Source: Flabesymbios commensalis (lineage: Eukaryota; Annelida; Polychaeta; Terebellida; Flabelligeridae). Taken from it: a stretch of DNA of 64,000 bases. Of this stretch, positions 46,967 through 58,569 are shown piece by piece (the first letter of the stretch is position 1; every line of letters begins with the position of its first letter). Where the stretch lies: NCBI GenBank assembly GCA_964017125.1, contig OZ024902.1, forward strand, positions 36,144,676 through 36,208,675, given 5' to 3'. Position numbers and translations under genes: made by a program. A model generated the notes under the pieces. It made no database searches and had not been told where the DNA came from. It saw nothing but the letters and a program-made list of their open reading frames with translations.

Positions 46967-47570
46967 CAAGGCGGAAAATTAAAATATTCAAATATTTCTT
47001 TCTTTCCAGGTTCCAGTCTTCCTATCCATCCAGACATATCGCACTACGGAATGTAATTATTGGTAGGATGATAGTGATTCACTATATTGCGATACTGATG
47101 CCATTATCACTCTCTCAGCACACTTCGAGTACTAAGGTTCCACAAACGTGCGTGGCATATATGAATTGTTCCAACACAGACCGTGATTATTAGATCGGAC
47201 TGCAACACACCCCGAAGTCCTCTTTGATAGTGTTAAAGAAGGCAATGCAAACGGATAAGACAGACAGACAGATATTTTATTGACAAGACTGAACATGAAC
47301 AAAAGTCAAAATTGCACGCTTCATCCCGTCCTCCCGTTTCATCAAATTTTCAGAACGGACGGCAGCCCTATGGGGGGAGGGGTATTGCTTTTTGGGTGGT
47401 CTATCGTCTCTTTTTGCGATTTCATTTTAGAGGCAAACCGTAAAATATTATTATACTTTTTTGACATATAGGGTCAACCCAGTCAGTTAATTATTAACTA
47501 ATTGTGAACCTGCGGTGTAAAGGCCATTATCCATGCCATGCCGAACATAGCATGTTAAATATGCAAAAAT
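46967..47570. other. no gene recognised
   Basis: Several modest open frames but no protein similarity. AGACAGACAGACAG lies near 47260-47274. Confidence 0.45.
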
Positions 47571-47574
47571 GCAT

Positions 47575-48355
47575 CAGTTAAAAAAAAAGTACGGAAACCC
47601 GATTAAAATTGATAAAATAAGTCATTTTCCTTCAAATAATTATCAAGTTGAATAGGAACAGCTCTTTTTAGCATTTCACACACTTCTGTTTCACTGAACA
47701 AAGCGAAAGAGAAACAATCTTTAACAACTCCTTTCTGTTTATAATAGGTCTATTGATGAATAAAATTACTGTTGAAAATGTTGACTGCCGATGGAGGTTG
47801 AACCAGTTTTCTGCTTGGATGAATTTCCTAGTGATTTAAGGGTTTTCCATAGGTCTGAAGAGGAATTTATATATGGTCTTCAATTTTGTAGTTATAAAAT
47901 CTTTTGGCTTTTTGAATCGAGTATTGAACTTTGGCCTATTTTGCAACTTTTTAAGTCGAAAATATGTCCGTCCATCCAAGGTTCTGTTTCAACCGTACCT
48001 GCTTGACAGGGGCTACTCTGTTGAGAACTTGAATAAAAAGTTTTTAAAATAAAGCCCAAGCCTTATTTACATTTTCTATGTCAATAACTGGAAACCAGTT
48101 TACTCTATTCAACTCCATAATATAAAAGATTTATCAGACGAATAGTTTTTCATGGAGCAGTTTTTTTTACGGGATTATGGGTTTTAAAAGAACCTGTTTG
48201 AACATTTTGTGTACAATACGTAAAAAATGATCACTGAGTCCTATATTTATAACACCAGACTGAGAAATGTTGTATTTATGGGAAACACAAATTAGGTCTA
48301 GACAAGATTCACTGGTGTTAGTGTTTATTAGTTGTACCCGATTAAAAATAAACAT
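47575..48355 (-). mobile_element. decayed LINE: endonuclease end, linker and start of RT
   Basis: On the minus strand, 48355-48167 reads VQLINTNTSESCLDLIC and SGVINIGLSDHFLR, the C-terminal motif of an APE-type endonuclease. Next comes a linker with ELNRVNWFPVID, NKAWALF and VLNRVAPVKQVR. It then has FYNYKIEDH and LWKTLKSL in other frames. Near 47640 it reads PIQLDNYLKENDLFY and SGFRTF, the first finger of the reverse transcriptase. Several stops and frame changes show it is an old Jockey/CR1-like remnant. Limits are approximate. Confidence 0.75.
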
Positions 48356-48359
48356 TTTG

Positions 48360-49300
48360 GATGCCTGCCATTCAAAATGACTGCATTAGCTATCAAATAA
48401 TCACTTTTCGCAGTCATTCGGAAATACCATCTCTAGTAAACAGGTAAAGACAAGTGTACGAATAAAGCTGATATTTGGATAAAGTAGGCCTGTACAAATT
48501 ATGTAAACGGCAGACCCAGTGTGCCATCAGGCTTGCCATGTGGTCATTTAAAAAAAACTTTTTGAATCCCCAGAACAAAAAGATGAAAACCACTCTACTA
48601 ACGAAATATCTCCCTTTCCGAAAATTATATTTGATCAATCTCAACACGACAAGGCACGAAAACCGGCGCGACGCGCGACAAAAAAGTAACAATTTTGAAA
48701 ATTATCGCGTTGCCCATTGTGCTCGCGTACGCCTACGCGCTGATATGTTTTGGTAATGATCAAATCACATGTGGCACCACTCTAATAAAATGTAATTGCG
48801 TGTACATTAATAAAGGTATGAAAGCGATATCACACATATTAATCAGAACTTAAAATAGACCTCCCACCCGTAAAAGAATGAGTTTGTTATATTCCTACCA
48901 CAATAATACGTTTAAATAAACACAAGATAATGTCATTATTAACACTGTTTGACAGTAAGACACGATTTACCGACATTAACCGACAGATAGATTTTCCATT
49001 TTTTCAGATTCACTATGTGTTGTTGCGCTGTGACCTCAGCTAAGTTATCTGAACAATGGATAATTTACCTGTGTGTGACATCGGTTACATACCTTTATTG
49101 TATCGATTATTGCATACGGCCTACTTAGTTTTACAGTTTATGCGGATTGTGCCACCTGTGATCAAATAGTGGGCTTGTTAACCAACGTGAAATCGCGTGC
49201 GACTTCTCGGTGTGTTTTGCATATCACCAGGAATGTGACAGACAGCACCCACGACATCCCATCGGACGCGAAACGTTACATGCATAAGGAATTTGATAAT
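48360..49300. other. no gene recognised
   Basis: Open frames on both strands at 48414-48756 overlap and resemble no family. A GGCGCGACGCGCGAC tract lies near 48665. Nothing else is evident. Confidence 0.45.
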
Positions 49301-49304
49301 GTTG

Positions 49305-49456
49305 AATCAACGTCACTGACAGCGGGCCAACATTAAATGGACATTTTGTTGAAAAACTAATGAATATTCAATATCTAAATCTTCCACCCTACCCCAATAG
49401 ATGGATGATATGGCAAGGCTTGGTCTGACAGCCTCGCTATGTCAAGCCTTGCTAGC
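49305..49456. repeat. partial copy of the 15.0-15.4 kb TIR element
   Basis: GGGCCAACATTAAATGGACA, CAATATCTAAATCTTCC, CCTACCCCAATAGATGGATG and GGCAAGGCTTGGTCTG follow the order seen at 15290-15415. Only the right half is present. Confidence 0.6.
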
Positions 49457-49984
49457 GGGAAGATGGTACCATTGGGATCGTCATGTTATAGATATGGGCC
49501 TACACCCTTTTCAAACCATGTGTGCTTAGAATAATATAAGATGCACCGATAGGCTACATTATCAAGTTTTTTCTTTATGAAAGGGTGTGTAACTAATACA
49601 CCTGGTCATCCTAAACTGGTAGGACTATACGGATGGCATCATGCTAACCCACATTAAAAAAACGATGAAAATGTATGTCATTAATAGCAACAACTTGATC
49701 AATATACGAGTTTCACATTCAGGGTTAGACTATTTGGTCACTGATTTTGTTACCTTTCTGTGGTTATTTGTATTTATTCGTTTCATCATGTACTTAATGT
49801 TGCAGCACGATTTTTTCTCAAAATCGTCATAATGTGGGTTAGCCCACTTGTGCTTGATGCCACCCATACCAAATATTGTAACTCCGTGATACATAGACAG
49901 ATAAGGGTTCCATATCCAAACCCTGTCTAGCCTCTATCTGCAGAAAAGGCTCCATTCATACATTTTGCTATCAAACATAGTTTC

Positions 49985-50460
49985 AGATAGATCTTCGTAC
50001 ATTGCTGGTCAACTGATTTGCATCGAAACTTTACTCTGTCTAATTCCAACTACATCCCTCTAAAGTACGTTTATCTAATTCTGAGCAGCAAATCTACGGA
50101 GTGGAAAACATAGACACAAAAAATACCTTCTCATTGCATCATTTTATAAGTCATATCGATTTTACTTTTTTCTCATTATACTGAATTAATGTACTCAACC
50201 TATATTTTCCACCCCACTTTATTCGCATGAAGTAGGCCCTATATGTTTATCTAATTCTGAAATCTTCGTACATTGCTGGTCTTCTGATATGGATCCAAAC
50301 TTTACTCTTTAGTCCACAAAAGTATGTTTATCTAATTCTGAGCAGCAAATGTACGGAGTGGAAAACATAGGTACAGACACAAAAAAAAATTTCTCATTTT
50401 ATTATTTTGAAAGTCATATCGATTTCACTTTTTCCTCATTAATTATTCGAATTATGCCAA
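49985..50460. repeat. ~260-270-bp tandem duplication
   Basis: ATCTTCGTACATTGCTGGTC occurs near 49990 and 50262. TTATCTAATTCTGAGCAGCA occurs near 50070 and 50329. GTCATATCGATTTYACTTTT occurs near 50150 and 50412. A third, more diverged and partly inverted piece follows to about 50680. Confidence 0.75.
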
Positions 50461-50932
50461 TTGTGTTGCCAAGTTGTTGCTGCTCAGAATTTGTGGTGTA
50501 GAAAATATAGGTTCAGACGAGAAATCAACTTTCCAAATAAAACTGATTCAAAAGCTAGGTTATTTCGTTTTTACAATTTTTTAATTAATTATGCAAATTT
50601 ATGCCAATTAGGTCAAATTCGCGGTATTAAGTATCAACTTAATTGTATTTTATTAGGTGGAAAACATGGGTGTTGACACACAAAGAATGTCAAAGGTAAT
50701 TATTTTAAAAGTAATAGTGGTTTTACTTTTTACTCATTAAGTATCCAAGTTAAGCTAATTAGCATATGATTTAAAAGGTTGCCAGGTGATTGTTCCTCAG
50801 AATTAATTCATCAGAGTTAAGCTTTTGAGCCATAAAAAACCAAAAATACCGCTGTTAACATTTTTTCGACGTTTAGCTAATATTGAAGCTCCATTTCCTA
50901 ATAAACTATAGCGCGTGACATCTCTATATAGG

Positions 50933-50979
50933 TGACGTCACAATTTACTCTCACTGCTCTATCCCGTCTTGTGACGTCA
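50933..50979. promoter_or_regulatory. pair of perfect CRE palindromes
   Basis: GTGACGTCAC occurs twice, with the TGACGTCA cores at 50933-50940 and 50972-50979. This octamer is the known CREB/ATF binding site. No adjacent gene start was found, so function is unproven; the two sites could be arms of an inverted repeat (GGTGACGTCACAA against TTGTGACGTCACA). Confidence 0.35.
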
Positions 50980-51288
50980 CATAGTAGAAGTCACAAAATA
51001 TTGAAGTTTCATGGTGCCCAAGGATATCATGACATTCAATATAATGTGGAACAGTTTCTATGAAGGCATGCAAGCCTTATATTTGATTCCTTGTAATGGT
51101 CAATTGTGAGAACAACTTGTAGATGGCATCACCACTGAGTCGGCCATTTCTTTCAAGCTTGAATAGTAAGTACAGGCTGGCATTATACCTATTTCATGGC
51201 ACATGCATTGGACCTGTTTCAAATAACTTAGCTTATTAGTAGCATTTATATATATATATGATCAACACGCCAATTAAAGGGACTCAAT

Positions 51289-51540
51289 CAGGCTAAAATC
51301 AGCAAAAATCGGTGATTTTATTTTGGCTTCTCGATATTTCTTTTTTTCGGACAAGCATGTCCAAATTAAGAAATACGAGAATTTCGTCTCTATAGGCCTA
51401 TCTAGTCTAACTGGTAAATGCGCGGCACAAAAAAATAAAATAAACTTTTGCAGTTCTAGTCTATGGACATGTTTACATCATATGGTCTTATTAAGAAGCC
51501 AAAATAAAATCACCGATATTTTTTAAGATTTTAGCCTGAT
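51289..51540. mobile_element. MITE with ~45-bp inverted ends
   Basis: ATCAGGCTAAAATC, then AATCGGTGATTTTATTTTGG and CTTCT, is mirrored by AGAAGCCAAAATAAAATCAC, then CGATATT and GATTTTAGCCTGAT. It is non-coding. Confidence 0.8.
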
Positions 51541-51824
51541 AAAGCAATTACAGAAAACTAAAAAAAAAACATAATCATGAAAAAAACAACATGAAACATC
51601 TAGTATAGGTCTATAGTTTATTCATATAGATCAATGCATATAGTTATCTAATCTTGTTTTAATTTGATGAGAGTGATTTTAAAAATTAAAAAAATGCAAC
51701 AAGCTTGCTATGACAATATTTAAAATCATTTACTCCTGCTTAGAAAGACGATTATTGTATTTTAGATCAGATTGAAAAAGAAAAGTTCACGCAGTTTCTA
51801 TGTTCGAGACACAAACCAGGACTT

Positions 51825-51926
51825 CCCAGTAAACAAGAAACATTTGTACAACAATGCTGGACCAACGTCGAAGGCATTGGTCCAACATTGTACAAATTGT
51901 ATACAAATGTTTTGTGTTTGCTGCGT
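51825..51926. mobile_element. hairpin MITE, well preserved
   Basis: CCCAGTAAACAAGAAACATT to TGTTTTGTGTTTGCTGCG. TTGTACAACAATGCTGGACC pairs with GGTCCAACATTGTACAAATT. The centre is CAACGTCGAAGGC. Confidence 0.85.
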
Positions 51927-51929
51927 TAT

Positions 51930-52690
51930 GACCGTGCTACCTGACACATTTTGTAATGATTCGAGTTTTATATTATTTCCTTTATATGTTTTCAATTGTA
52001 TTACATATTTCAGATTTTATCTACATATAATTCGTCATTTTGCTAATTGTACATTTATGCAGAAAATGTATTTTATGTCTTGGTTACACGATAGCCGTTT
52101 CTGTTTTTACTATTTCTAAAGCATGGCGCCCGATGTGTGCTAATAAAAAAACCTAGCTTGCTTCCTGAAATATTGTATTTTTAAAATCTGTATTCATATA
52201 GTATAAAGATCTAAATAAAATATGCTTTAACATGTTTAACGCCCATTTCTGTCATGCTACGACATCCTGTTATTAAATTAAGTATTTTTCTCACAATAAC
52301 TCACAATGAGATCTGTGCGTATATACACGCGCAAATGTGTTTGTGAAAGTCCGCCCACTCTTTTTAATAATAAGTATGGTGTATTACAGAACTTACACCC
52401 ACTTATAATAGTATCACCATATTGAATTAACATAACAGTTAGCAGATGTGGTGAATCCAGGTTTGTGCAGCCACACGTATGTGCATACTTACATCACTAA
52501 TACTGGAGTTTGTATAAGTTCAGATAAAATACACAGATACAGTACATAATATATAACCTGGATTACCAATAAAAAACGACTAGAACCAACACTTTAAGAA
52601 AACGTCTACGGGTTTCAGTTGTGACGAATGATGCAAATAGGCTACAGTCACGCATGCTCCACTCTTTTTGATCCATATTTACAATTGGGC
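51930..52690. other. downstream flank of homeobox gene
   Basis: AT-rich DNA without recognised genes. The homeobox transcript may end here. No minus-strand AATAAA signal was identified with confidence. Confidence 0.4.
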
Positions 52691-52693
52691 CTA

Positions 52694-52804
52694 TCCCAGC
52701 AAACGCAAAGAATTTGTATAACATTTGTACAACGACGGCTCAACGTCTTCGACGTTGGCCAAAACATTGTACAAATGTTATACAAACGCTTTGTGTTTGA
52801 TGGG
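52694..52804. mobile_element. hairpin MITE just after the homeobox stop
   Basis: CCCAGCAAACGCAAAGAATT to CTTTGTGTTTGATGGGA. GTATAACATTTGTACAACG pairs with ACATTGTACAAATGTTATAC. It ends 30 bp from the homeobox TAA (52835-52837), so it most likely lies within that gene's 3' UTR and would form a long stem in the mRNA. Confidence 0.88.
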
Positions 52805-52834
52805 ATGTAACATATGGCAGTGATAGCAGATCTA

Positions 52835-55800
52835 TTAGGGCTGTTTGTCTTTGAATTGCTCGACAATTTGAGTTGGGTCAGGTGAAGAGGGTGATTTCCT
52901 TCCCGGAGAAGATGGAGGGGACCATCCTGTATCTGATCCGGACTGGGAAGCCTTCTCAGTAGCCCCTGTCATCAGGTCTTTCTCTGATAGGGCAGTATCT
53001 ACGGTGCATGTGTTCAGGTCTGCTGGGCTCGTCTGCATCAAACCGCGTGGTGATGTGTGCAATGTGTATGGACAGAACATAGAGAAACAGTTAGGTGGAG
53101 AACTCACTGGTGGCTGAGTGAACACGGGGTTCATGCTGAAACACAAGATATTAAGATATAAGACAATCGATAAATAATTATCATAATAGAACATTATGAA
53201 CATTATTGATGGCAACTTACATGTATTACGTCTTAGAGATAGTATTGTGTTAAATCTATACTATGATCTATGCATCCTTCGTTGTACATTCATCCGGAGC
53301 AAATCTCTATTTCCGGCCATCCAATGTCTCCCACACAGTTAGATTATTTGAAAATATATTTTTAATTTTTCGCAAACCATCTTTTCCTTTGCGTGATACC
53401 TAGATCGGTTGCTATTTCGCATGTAAACTTCGCATATAATCACTGATTATGCCAACATCGTCGGCCCTATTTGAAATAGGGGCACCAAATCATGAACACA
53501 ATTACGCACCCAGTGAAGCATTCCCAGCATTAGGGTTTAAAACAATGTATAGGGTAAGTTACCAGAAGCCTCATTTATTCAGTCACATCAGAGATCAAAG
53601 TATGCCACCAATTAATTGTTGCCACGTCACCCACGTGTGACTTCCCTAGCTTTCCATGATTAACCGGCTTGGTCTGACACATTTGAAATGGCTATTGAAT
53701 CAAACTTGATCCGCGTTGATGTGACGCATGCTAGCCTATTATAAATTCAAATTTAATATTAAAATTAAAACTTGATAATGGAATCACGAACCTATCTCTG
53801 AGACAGTTTTGCGCCAGAGCCAGTCGTATGGTGTCACTGTAGAGGTTATCGGGAACGTGAGGATGTGGCATAACAGGTGGGTGGTAAGGGCCTAGAGACG
53901 GTAGAGGGGCTGAAAGACTGGCCGAGTTGATCGCCGCGCTCGCCAAAGGGTTCCACTGGTTAGATGTTGGGGTGGGTAGAACGAATGGTGGTCGTGGTAG
54001 TCGCCAGGGATCGTGTCCAAGACGCACTCTCACTGTTTTCCTCCATTTGGCCCTCCTGTTTTGAAACCATACCTGAAAAATATTTTGAATAATATATCAG
54101 TCTTTGAATTAACATTAATTAATAAATTAATTAATTAGTTAAATAATTAATTTATTTCTTTATTGATTGATTCATTCATTCATTCATTCATTCATTCATT
54201 CATTCATTCATTCATTCATTCATTATTCATTCATTCATTCATTCATTTGTTTATGCTTTGGTGTGGAGTCAGTTATTTTGCTGGCGCTAATTTGCACATT
54301 TTTGAATAAATGAACGTCCATGCACCCACAATACTGAGAAAAAGTTGTAGGGGGCCTACGTTGTTGAAGAATAATGAATAATGTCCTTGTGCCATTATTA
54401 TGGTAAAATGTAAAGTCGATCATTAGGCCTACACCTTATTGTACGATATATCTAGTAACAGATAGTACGCGATTGAGGGGATTGTCATACCTGAACTCGA
54501 GCTTCTGTTAAGCTGATGCGGAGAGCGAGTTCTTCACGAACAAATATATCCGGGTAGTGTGTTCTCTGGAATAGTTCTTCTAAAGCAGACAGCTGCTGAG
54601 GGGTGAAAGTCGTTCTGTTTCTTCTCTGTATAAAATAAAATAGAATACTCAAATTAACGTGTGCACATGTAGCATGGTCAAAATTACAATAAAATAGACC
54701 TCGATATCACCTACATTATCAGATCATAATCGATAATCAGCCTCATATAGGCCTATGTATTTTTGTTTGGAGTTGTCTTCAGGGTCTGACCACACAAACA
54801 TGTTTTCAGTTTCTTTCTGCACATTTTTATTAAAGGGACCCCTTGGGATGAGACATTTTCAATGTTGTCAATTTTGAAAATTTAATTCATATAAAGCTAT
54901 ATAGCCTACTGATCTTAACTGAAAATACGAAACAGTCAAAAAACAATTTTAAAGCACCGAAAAAGAGTGAAATAGATATATTTCCAGGTCGTATATTGCC
55001 ATGTAAACAAAACAAGTCAGCAATATTCAGCACTTTACATCACATATTCCCACGTATCAGACGGTAAGATCAGAGCAGTCGCCGCTAATTGATGTCTTCT
55101 AGTCAGGACACGGGAGGACACACCTGCAGCACTGATTGTCTACCCAACGCTGGGCCGATGCCATCAGCATGTGGCCCAATGCTGTGAAAACATTCAATCG
55201 TCTTTCAGGTATACAAATAGCTTGTTTGGGTTACTTCTGGTTTCATAAAAATGTTGATTAAAAATATTTGTAAAAATATAAGAATTCTGAAAAAAATTAA
55301 AACATGATCCGTGGGATACACTACTTCAGTACGGAATTAAAAACGAAAATTGATGTCATCCCAAGGAGCTGCTTTCAATAATTGTTTTCGCAGAGCGAAT
55401 TTCTAATCTAATGGAAGTTAATTGGCGCTGCAAAGAAATGAAATGAATCGGGCTTTAGGCCACCTTTGTGCACATATAGGCTAAACTGGGCCAGGAGAAC
55501 CTCCTGAGGATGGTGAGATGATTGAGATGACACTGTCCTCCAGACACAGGATTCGAAATTCGAGCCCTGGCGGTCTGAGGCCGAGCACGCTACCTCTCGG
55601 TCACGGAGGCTCCCCACAATACTAACTTTCACACGTGGATGGGGAAGAAACAATTTTGTTTCTTTCAAACCGCCGAGACCGGGAACCGAACCCCGGACTC
55701 TGGCGTGAAAGGCGGCGGTGCTAACCACTACCCTAGGGCCCCCGCCCAATTGGCGCTGCAACGGAGTTAAATTAGATGGTTGAATCACTGAAGCGAAACT

Positions 55801-56610
55801 AATGACTCCTTTATAGTTCACTTCCCAAGCTCCGACCTGTGGAATATCCGACTCTTCGGATTACTGTAAAAAGGTGACAGGTACCCGTATTTTTCGTGAT
55901 TGCTCGAGCATGGGTGGAATATACTGATGAACTATTAACCGCTGGTGTGAGGAGCGTGGTAGGTCAGAGAACATAAACACTACTCAGTACTGTGACAACA
56001 AACTTGTTGGAGAATATATCTAAAAAAATATTTTGGACTTTTGGAGGGACATCTTAGAAAATGTACTTTTATGGCTCGTATGGTTCATATTATGTGAAAA
56101 ATAAACGAAATTTATCAAAATAATTTTAAATGTCTCTTCCCCTCCGGTGTAGATTTTTTCAAGATGGCAGCCGTCACCAATTTCATTTTCAAAGGAATCT
56201 CCCTTAAAGCTAATTAAATGTTGAGAAGTATCATGTCAAATTTTAATGCAATAATGCAGCCAACGGCACAGAATATATCGCGTTCAAAAGCTGTTTTTTG
56301 CTACCAATGTGACGGAAGAGCCGGCCGGAGTGCTGATAACTTCAATCCATCATATAGGCCTACACACGGCTACACAAGTTCCAGCAACCAGAAAACGTTG
56401 AACCAAAGTTGGTACAATGTTGGGCCACCGTCTACGACGCTAGCCCAACATTGCACCAACATCGGCTCGACGTTTTGTGTTTCCTATGTTTAGTTTTAGT
56501 GCTACACTCACCTGTCGTCTCCGCCCCAACATGTATTCGTCCAGCAGCATATCGGACCTGAGAGCGCTCGCAGATCCAGTACTCGGTCCACTTAGATGTA
56601 GTCCACTCAT
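52835..56610 (-). CDS. PRD-class (paired-like, Q50) homeobox transcription factor, 4 coding exons
   Basis: Exons in transcript order are 56610-56512, 54625-54491, 54072-53792 and 53135-52835. Phases 0, 0 and 2 close, giving 271 residues and TAA. The homeodomain spans residues 33-92: [55 protein letters not shown], with Gln at position 50 and an intron at 46/47, the usual PRD-class site. It is a nuclear DNA-binding regulator. Neither a paired box before nor an OAR motif after the homeodomain is visible. The helix-3 flank [14 protein letters not shown] is unusual. From memory it resembles the orphan insect CG11294-type segment more than DRGX, although the homeodomain is also close to DRGX. The C-terminus is Pro/Ser-rich ([16 protein letters not shown]). 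ATG 56610 is preceded by acceptor TTATTTTAG at 56630, so a further 5' exon exists upstream. Confidence 0.88.
54163..54246. repeat. (ATTC)n microsatellite
   Basis: About 20 tandem ATTC/CATT tetramers with one interruption, in homeobox intron 2, roughly 90 bp from exon 3. Probably length-polymorphic. Confidence 0.95.
55135..55205. mobile_element. fragment of hairpin MITE family
   Basis: CCCAACGCTGGGCCGATGCC and GGCCCAATGCTGTGAAAACA resemble the family core. Terminal ends are missing. Confidence 0.4.
55434..55747 (-). mobile_element. full-length tRNA-derived SINE with 14-bp TSD
   Basis: It is flanked by identical AATTGGCGCTGCAA at 55420-55433 and 55748-55761. At 314 bp its length and layout match the copy at 20406-20720: two tRNA-like promoter units, then a unique body ending GGCCTAAAGCCCGATTCATT and a short TTTC-type tail. 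It is very similar to that copy by eye, suggesting fairly recent retroposition. It lies in homeobox intron 1, in the sense direction. Confidence 0.93.
56391..56488. mobile_element. hairpin MITE beside homeobox exon 1 donor
   Basis: GTTGGTACAATGTTGGGCCA and CTAGCCCAACATTGCACCAA form the stem around CCGTCTACGACG. Outer CAGAAAACG / CGTTTTGTGTTTCC ends are eroded. Its edge is only about 22 bp into intron 1. Confidence 0.75.
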
Positions 56611-57139
56611 TGTATAAGGAGTCTTCTGATGCCTAAAATAAGAAAACAACAACAATTAGTATGAATAAGTGAAGACGATATTTGTGATATTTGTGAAGAC
56701 GATATTTTATTGTTTAGAAGCATACATTTAAAGCAACAGTCTTTACATCATAGATTTTTTGACCTGACTGAAACATCTGATGTGTGATCTATGTGTTGTT
56801 TTCATGCAATGACCTTATTTAATGACAAAACGTGGCACTTGGATTGGTGATGTTATCATAAATAATGTTATAATTATTATAAATAATTAATTACTCGTGT
56901 GTTTGATAGAATAATTTTGACGAGCAAATTATAAAAGAGAACAATCATCGAAAAATAAATGTCCCCCACTGTTTATATTAGAAATGTGTATGTTCACAGT
57001 TGTTCTTCATTTGGCGATTTGTCTTTTCAACAAATTGATCAAATTATAATTGTAAAAACCAATCCAGGATTGTGTGTGCGACGACGTAGAAAATTAACCC
57101 TTTAGGCGCTGAGCACGAATATGATCGTTCCCAACCCTT

Positions 57140-57180
57140 TGTATTAGTTTATTAAAGGGCTTCACAGCTCTATCATTTTT
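57140..57180. repeat. half copy of the AAAGGGGCTTCACAG palindrome
   Basis: TTAAAGGGCTTCACAGCTCT plus ATACAATCTC repeats one arm of the palindrome at 57683-57797 in the same orientation as its right arm. Confidence 0.5.
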
Positions 57181-57682
57181 TAAATACAATCTCGCACTGC
57201 CAGGGGAGAGCGTCCTAGTGTCAGGCCAAAGGCTCAGATGTTGGCCCACACCTAAAAATTAATCACCATACAAAGAATAGAGTCCCATTTTTCAAGTGAG
57301 TGACATTCTCCGCACCGGTTCCGAAATTAGACATGACATTATATGCACGCTCCACCCATATCACACATAGGAATAACTCATAGATATGCCTACATGGAAT
57401 GACAAAATGAACGGTATACTGCGAAATGTATCCATTATCACTTCAAATATAGCAATAAGTTTGAGAGTGTTCCATCCTTTTATAATGTTGTCCGTTATCT
57501 GACACTTGGTAATGTTAACGTCCTGATTAAATACAGACAGTGTGTCTTACTACACTGTGATCAGTTTTGTTTTGGTGAGGCAGCAATGTTTGCAAATTAT
57601 CAAACTTAAATCATTAATAACTCAGGAACGGGATAAGTAAAATAAAAAAAATAAAACACCATTCTGTATTAAATAAGTTTTT

Positions 57683-57797
57683 GAATACAATATCAAGACT
57701 GTGAAGCCCCTTTAAATTAAATCACTATCATAGAAAAAACAATGTTTTTCCAATAACAGTGATTTAATTTAAAGGGGCTTCACAGTCTTGATATTTT
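57683..57797. mobile_element. 115-bp palindrome, MITE-like
   Basis: ATATCAAGACTGTGAAGCCC, then CTTTAAATTAAATCACT, is mirrored exactly by AGTGATTTAATTTAAAGGGG, then CTTCACAGTCTTGATAT, around a loop of about 30 bp. Confidence 0.85.
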
Positions 57798-58074
57798 ACC
57801 ATCAACATTTGTTGGTCTCAACGTAAACAAGTATGAGTAATTTTCACCCACATGAAGTTGTGGATCGCGGTTGTATATAGAAAATTAAATAAGATAATTT
57901 TTAGCGGCAAAGGGTTGAGCTTATATCCATAAGTCATTAAGTAATTGTTGTGACGCATCAGGTAAACTTGTACGTGTTACTTGTACGTTAAATAATCTGT
58001 TTGGTTAGTTTTACCAACCCATCGAAGATCCACAGGATCGAATACGGAAGAATAACAACCACATTCAGGACATA

Positions 58075-58262
58075 TCATTTATAGGACAAAGCGAATTGCT
58101 GACGGATGTAACGAACATAACCGAACTTAGCAACGTAACATAAACACAACATAACATAAAACGAACATTGACGAACACCAACGGACACCGTGCGTTCCAT
58201 GTCCGTCGGGTTTATCCGGCCAAGTGTGACAGGGGTATTATAAACACTTTCTAAGATCACAA
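58075..58262. repeat. GTCCGTCGG/ACGAACA-rich inverted segment
   Basis: ACGAACATTGACGAACACCA, then ACGGACACCGTGCGT and CCATGTCCGTCGGGTTTATC, carry several short inverse words ending in TGTGACAGGGGTATTATAA. It looks like a transposon terminus, but no partner end was identified. Confidence 0.35.
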
Positions 58263-58569
58263 ACAGTACCCGCCCATCACTGCAGGCTCGGGTTCGAAAC
58301 ATTAGTCAAAGATTGATCGGTGACAGTGGAGTCACGTTTAAACTATTTCGTGGTGTTGTAGCATCAAACGCTCATATAAAAAACCCGGTCATACATGCTC
58401 GGAACAATTATTAATAAACATAACATATCCTCACTTGATGATCAAACACCTATACAATTTATTTATTAATTAATTTATAAATAAATTGTTGAAAACGTGT
58501 AAAAAGTGTACATTATTCTTTTAATAATTGAATGTATGGCACAGTGGACGAAATAATAATGTAAGTGTA

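Noticed and set aside
46801-47193. 130-codon open frame on the plus strand
   Set aside because: Its first third lies within a MITE with 25-bp inverted ends, and the rest shows no domain or splice context.
48414-48756. Long open frames on both strands near 48.5 kb
   Set aside because: Mutually overlapping, no recognised motif, no splice signals. Probably chance openness near a decayed LINE.
58075-58302. 75-codon minus-strand frame upstream of the homeobox gene as its first exon
   Set aside because: The DNA is made of short inverse ACGAACA/GTCCGT words typical of repeats. No donor in suitable phase was evident.
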